DNA from: Faecalicatena contorta
Lineage (GTDB): Bacteria > Bacillota > Clostridia > Lachnospirales > Lachnospiraceae
Length of the DNA stretch: 64,000 nt
Assembly: GCF_021531975.1 (NCBI RefSeq)
Contig: NZ_JAFBIY010000003.1
Location: forward strand, 62,001 to 126,000
Direction of reading: 5' to 3'
Position numbers and translations under genes: made by a program. The notes under the pieces were generated by a model. That model was not told the origin of the DNA. It did not search any database and saw only the letters and a list, made by a program, of their open reading frames with translations. This document shows, one piece after another, positions 60,636 through 64,000 of the stretch; position 1 is the first letter of the stretch, and each line of letters begins with the position of its first letter.

Positions 60636-61463
60636 ATGACCAAGTGTAAAGTAATCGCCCTTGCAAATCAGAAGGGAGGAACCGCAAAGACTACAACTAC
60701 ATTAAATCTTGGAATTGGTCTTGCACATCAGGGGCGAAAAGTATTATTGGTTGATGCTGATCCACAGGGAGATTTAACAACTGCATTGGGTTGGACGAAT
60801 GCAGACAGTCTTCCGATTACACTGGAAACGCAAATGAAGAAGATATTACAAGACGAACCATTTGTGTATAATGAAGGCATTTTGCATCATAAAGAAGGAG
60901 TAGATATTGTTCCGACCAACATTGAGTTATCGGGTATGGAAATATCACTGGTAAATGCCATGAGCAGAGAGCAGACATTAAAGCTGTATCTGGCAAATTT
61001 GAAAAAAGATTATGATTATATCCTGATTGATTGTATGCCTAGTCTTGGTATGCTGACAATCAATGCATTAGCTGCCGCAGACAGTGTAATTGTTCCAGTG
61101 CAGGCTCATTATCTTCCACTAAAGGGCATGACACAGTTAATGAAAACAATTGGTAAGGTACAAAGACAGCTAAATCCTAATCTGAAGATTGATGGAGTAT
61201 TGCTGACACTTGCAGATATGCGGACAAAACTTGCAAAGACAACAGAGGATAGCCTTAGAGAGAATTATGGAAAGCATATTCGGATTTTCAAAACGATTAT
61301 TCCAGTGGCTATCACAGCAGCAGAAAGCAGTGCAGCAGGACAGAGCATTTATGAGTATGACAAGAATGGAACTGTTGCAAAGGCATATGCAGAATTTACG
61401 AGGGAGGTGATTCAATGTGGCGAAAAGCAGAGAAATAAACATGAATCTTCCCTCAGCCGATGA
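60636..61463 (+). CDS. ParA/Soj family ATPase of an integrative element
   Basis: A 275-residue ParA-type ATPase. Residues 12-19 are the deviant Walker A (KGGTAKTT), followed by LLVDADPQGDLT (switch I/Walker A' region) and DYILIDCMPSLGMLTINAL (Walker B). The protein partitions DNA or helps element maintenance with ParB. The ATG at 60636 is chosen for AGGAGG (60624-60629) 6 bases upstream; the longer frame from 60600 runs through a hairpin. It overlaps the ParB gene by 47 bases. Together with ParB and the following adhesin it marks the left part of a Tn1549-like ICE. Confidence 0.9.
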   Translation: MTKCKVIALANQKGGTAKTTTTLNLGIGLAHQGRKVLLVDADPQGDLTTALGWTNADSLPITLETQMKKILQDEPFVYNEGILHHKEGVDIVPTNIELSGMEISLVNAMSREQTLKLYLANLKKDYDYILIDCMPSLGMLTINALAAADSVIVPVQAHYLPLKGMTQLMKTIGKVQRQLNPNLKIDGVLLTLADMRTKLAKTTEDSLRENYGKHIRIFKTIIPVAITAAESSAAGQSIYEYDKNGTVAKAYAEFTREVIQCGEKQRNKHESSLSR

Positions 61464-62352
61464 CCTTTTTACCACTCAGGAAGAAAGGGACCATAAGAAT
61501 CAGGAATATGTAAAAAATATTTCTCTTTTTGAGATTACTGATTTTCCTAATCACCCATTTAAGGTAAGAATGGATGCTAAGATGGTGGAGACTATCGAAA
61601 GTGTTCGTGAACATGGTGTATTGGTTCCTGCTCTTGTCAGAGAGAAGCCAACAGGTGGGTATGAAATGATTTCTGGACACCGTAGAAAAATGGCAAGTGA
61701 ACTGGCAGGGTTAGAAAATATCCCTTGTATTGTAAGAAATCTCAGTGATGACGAAGCAGTTATTGTCATGGTTGACAGCAATCTTCAAAGGGAAGAAATA
61801 TTACCATCAGAAAAAGCATTTGCTTACAAAATGAAGTTAGATGTCATGAAAAGACAGGGACAAAGAACTGATTTAACTTCGTCGCCATTGGCGACAAAGT
61901 TGAAAGGGAAACGTTCTGATGAATTATTGGGTGAGGAGGTTGGAGAAAGTAAAGACCAAATAAGAAGATATATTCGATTAACCTACTTGATACCGGAAAT
62001 TCTTGATATGGTCGATAACAAGAAAATTGCCATGCGTCCGGCGGTGGAGCTGTCTTATTTGCCAAAAGAAGAACAGGAGATATTGTACGATACCATGGAA
62101 TCGGAAGATTGCACTCCAAGTCATGCACAGGCAATCAAAATACGCAAATTTTCCGCAGAAGGCAGATTGAATGAAGATGTGTTACTGTCGATTATGTCAG
62201 AAGAAAAGCCAAATCAGGTAGAGCAATGGAAAATTCCGAAGAATCGACTGAAGAAATATTTTCCATCGGGAACTACACAGCAGAAAATGGAAGAAACTAT
62301 TATCAAAGCACTGGAATTATACCGAAGACGGGAAAAAAGCAGGGAACGATAA
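61417..62352 (+). CDS. ParB/Spo0J-like partition protein
   Basis: A 311-residue ParB family protein. The N-terminal ParB/Srx-like domain reads NHPFKVRMDAKMVETIESVREHGVLVPALVREKPTGGYEMISGHRRKMASEL, and DNLQREEILPSEKA-like (DSNLQREEILPSEKAFAYKMK) follows. A helix-turn-helix (SKDQIRRYIRLTYLIPEILDMVDNKKIAMRPAVEL) completes the DNA-binding core. The start is GTG at 61417 with GGGAGGTGA upstream inside parA; parA and this gene are translationally coupled. These element ParBs usually bind element-specific parS-like sites; none was identified. Confidence 0.9.
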   Translation: MAKSREINMNLPSADDLFTTQEERDHKNQEYVKNISLFEITDFPNHPFKVRMDAKMVETIESVREHGVLVPALVREKPTGGYEMISGHRRKMASELAGLENIPCIVRNLSDDEAVIVMVDSNLQREEILPSEKAFAYKMKLDVMKRQGQRTDLTSSPLATKLKGKRSDELLGEEVGESKDQIRRYIRLTYLIPEILDMVDNKKIAMRPAVELSYLPKEEQEILYDTMESEDCTPSHAQAIKIRKFSAEGRLNEDVLLSIMSEEKPNQVEQWKIPKNRLKKYFPSGTTQQKMEETIIKALELYRRREKSRER

Positions 62353-62621
62353 GCAATTTGACACCAAGGGAGCAGTCTATCCGTTGGCAGTCAATGAGAA
62401 ATCAGCATTTTCCTGTTTTCCCCTCCCCACACCCTACCCCTTTGGTTTACCAGCAGATTACCAGCCGAAAAGACAATAAGGAGCCGGGAACATCTTTTCT
62501 TTCGGCAGGTCAGAGATTCCCACACCTGCATGACAGCAAGAAGTAAACAGAATAAAGCAATAGCAGGCGTTTCAGACGGACGTCTTTTTTTATTGGATTG
62601 AAAAGAAAGGAATTGTAGAAA
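62353..62621. other. Intergenic region between parB and the pilin-like gene
   Basis: The 269 bases hold no ORF that I trust. A frame from 62226 overlaps the end of parB and continues to 62546 without a ribosome binding site. A short AGACG/CGTCT dyad and T-run (about 62574-62592) resemble a weak terminator. Confidence 0.5.
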
Positions 62622-64000
62622 ATGAAGAAGATATGGAAACGAGTGTGTACAGGGATTCTTGCCCTGACCACGATTTTAACTGCATTGCCGATTACATCGG
62701 TTCAGGCAGCGGAAACACAGTATTGGACAGAGTCCGCAGAGAGAGTTGGACATGTGGAACATTTGATGAACGACGGAACAATAAAAAGTACTTTCAACGA
62801 AGGACATATGAAAGTAGAGGGCGAAACCGCCTACTGTGTAAATATCAACATGAAATTTAAGAATGGCTATAAAACTAGACATGACGCAAGTGCCAGCATG
62901 AGTGCAGATCAGATTGAAGATGTGGCATTGTCGCTTGAGTATATGAAACAGTATACAGGCAGTCACAGTAATCTGAGTGCAAATCAGGCATATCTTTTAG
63001 AGCAGTGCCTTGTGTGGCAGCGTTTAAGTGAGCATTTGGGTTGGCAGTGTGATAATGTCCGAGCTGTATATTCCGAGATTTCTCAGGATATTCAGAATGA
63101 AGTGTATGCTGGAGCGAAAGCATTTGTAAAGGCAAATAAGGGACGCTATAAATGCGGTGGATATATCTATACTGGAGAAGGACAGGACATCGGACAGTTT
63201 TGGGCAGAACTGAATGTTGGAAATGCAAAGGTAAAGAAAACAACCGCAAATGAGATTGTCACAAATGGAAATGCGATGTATTCCATTGCGGGAGCAACCT
63301 TTGGTATATTCTCAGACCAGAATTGTGGTAATCAGATTGGAACACTTACAACAAACGAAAATGGAGATACAAATGAGGTTGAAGTAACTGCCGGAACTGT
63401 TTATATCAAAGAGCTTTCTGCACCGAAGGGATATAAGCTGGATACGACAGTACGCAGTCTGAAAGTTGAAGCCGGAAAAACAGCCGTATTAAATGTTTCA
63501 GATGTTCCGAAAGTGACAGAAACATTGGTAGACCTGTTCAAGATTGATATGGAGACAGGAAAAGCAACTGCACAGGGAAATGCAGCACTGGCAGGAGCAG
63601 AGTTTACCTGGCATTATTATGACGGACTTTATACAAAAGACAACTTACCGGAGAAAGCAACACGTACCTGGGTTACAAAGACGGTAGCAGAAAAAGACAG
63701 TGACGGAACCATTCATTATGTGACAAAACTGGCAGATGCCTACAAAGTATCCGGAGATGCATTTTACACTCAGAATGAAAAAAGCGTATTACCACTTGGA
63801 ACATTGACTGTTGAAGAAACAAAAGCACCAAACGGATATTTACTGGACGGAGCTTATATGCAGGCAGGAGACAGTACAGAACAGATAAAAGGAATGTATC
63901 TGACACAGATCACAGAGGACGGAGAACTTGCAGTTCTTTCCGGAAGCAATCAGTATTCCGTATCTGATCAGGTAATCCGAGGTGGGGTGAAGATTCAGAA
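62622..64000 (+). CDS. Thioester-domain SpaA-type pilin-like adhesin (runs off the right edge)
   Basis: An open-ended frame of at least 459 codons. The signal peptide (MKKIWKRVCTGILALTTIL, cleavage near VQAAE) leads to a thioester domain: Cys72 in AYCVN and Gln128 in LLEQCLVWQ are the expected isopeptide-like Cys-Gln pair, a covalent host-binding warhead. SpaA-like domains follow (YSIAGATFGIF, VYIKELSAPKGYKLD; LFKIDMETGKATAQG, LAGAEFTW, TVEETKAPNGYLLD), with the Lys and Glu of intramolecular isopeptide bonds visible. The start at 62622 has AGAAAGGAATTGTAG upstream. Such genes sit beside parA/parB in Tn1549-like conjugative elements of Lachnospiraceae. The C-terminus and sorting signal are beyond the window. 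Confidence 0.8.
   Translation, partial: MKKIWKRVCTGILALTTILTALPITSVQAAETQYWTESAERVGHVEHLMNDGTIKSTFNEGHMKVEGETAYCVNINMKFKNGYKTRHDASASMSADQIEDVALSLEYMKQYTGSHSNLSANQAYLLEQCLVWQRLSEHLGWQCDNVRAVYSEISQDIQNEVYAGAKAFVKANKGRYKCGGYIYTGEGQDIGQFWAELNVGNAKVKKTTANEIVTNGNAMYSIAGATFGIFSDQNCGNQIGTLTTNENGDTNEVEVTAGTVYIKELSAPKGYKLDTTVRSLKVEAGKTAVLNVSDVPKVTETLVDLFKIDMETGKATAQGNAALAGAEFTWHYYDGLYTKDNLPEKATRTWVTKTVAEKDSDGTIHYVTKLADAYKVSGDAFYTQNEKSVLPLGTLTVEETKAPNGYLLDGAYMQAGDSTEQIKGMYLTQITEDGELAVLSGSNQYSVSDQVIRGGVKIQ

Noticed and set aside
62226-62546. Plus-strand frame of 106 codons after parB
   Set aside because: It overlaps the parB C-terminus out of frame, has no ribosome binding site and low-complexity composition.

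Overview
The window looks like a chromosomal segment of a low-to-moderate GC gut Clostridium relative, most probably family Lachnospiraceae. The basis is the mix of genes: a PHP hydrolase next to a YerC-type TrpR-like regulator, a DUF1836 regulator, PcrA, RlmD, DegV, a YbaK-type deacylase, a CPBP protease, twin NlpC/P60 proteins, RpiB, and an rpsB-tsf pair, with AGGAGG ribosome binding sites and sigma-A promoters. Genus cannot be fixed from the sequence alone.

Layout. 1-5.6 kb is core chromosome (PHP hydrolase end, YerC-like regulator, divergent DUF1836 regulator and pcrA, a small membrane protein, rlmD). 5.6-7.8 kb is a decayed accessory island: direct repeats, a PD-(D/E)XK-like nuclease paired with a membrane protein, a frameshifted serine recombinase tail and a GGDEF fragment. 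7.8-35.9 kb is one apparent operon of a TetR regulator, a membrane-anchored TPR protein and a single 26.3 kb gene encoding an 8,779-residue secreted, repeat-built surface protein resembling LktA-type filamentous adhesins. 36-47 kb returns to core genes: a soluble hybrid histidine kinase with two receivers, DegV, tRNA dihydrouridine synthase, YbaK-type deacylase, CPBP protease, two paralogous NlpC/P60 cell-wall hydrolases, an RpiB-type isomerase, rpsB and tsf.

47-64 kb is accessory. It holds a prophage lysis remnant (membrane protein and truncated amidase) fused by a deletion to a 5'-truncated group II intron. Next comes a 1,920-residue surface protein with Cys/His repeats and a sortase-like tail. 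After it is a compact 7TM sensor / histidine kinase / LuxR-type regulator operon that ends in a 38-codon peptide gene. A nested inverted-repeat element and an AT-rich orphan gene follow. The window ends in what looks like the left part of an integrative conjugative element: ParA, ParB and a thioester/SpaA-type pilin-like adhesin that runs off the edge.

How it fits together. The region is rich in cell-surface functions: giant adhesin, second sortase-tailed protein, thioester adhesin and two wall hydrolases, with their own regulators. The most unusual items are the 8,779-residue protein with its TetR/TPR partners, and the three-component sensory operon in which the 7TM protein appears to carry a degenerate kinase domain while a separate soluble protein holds the catalytic histidine.
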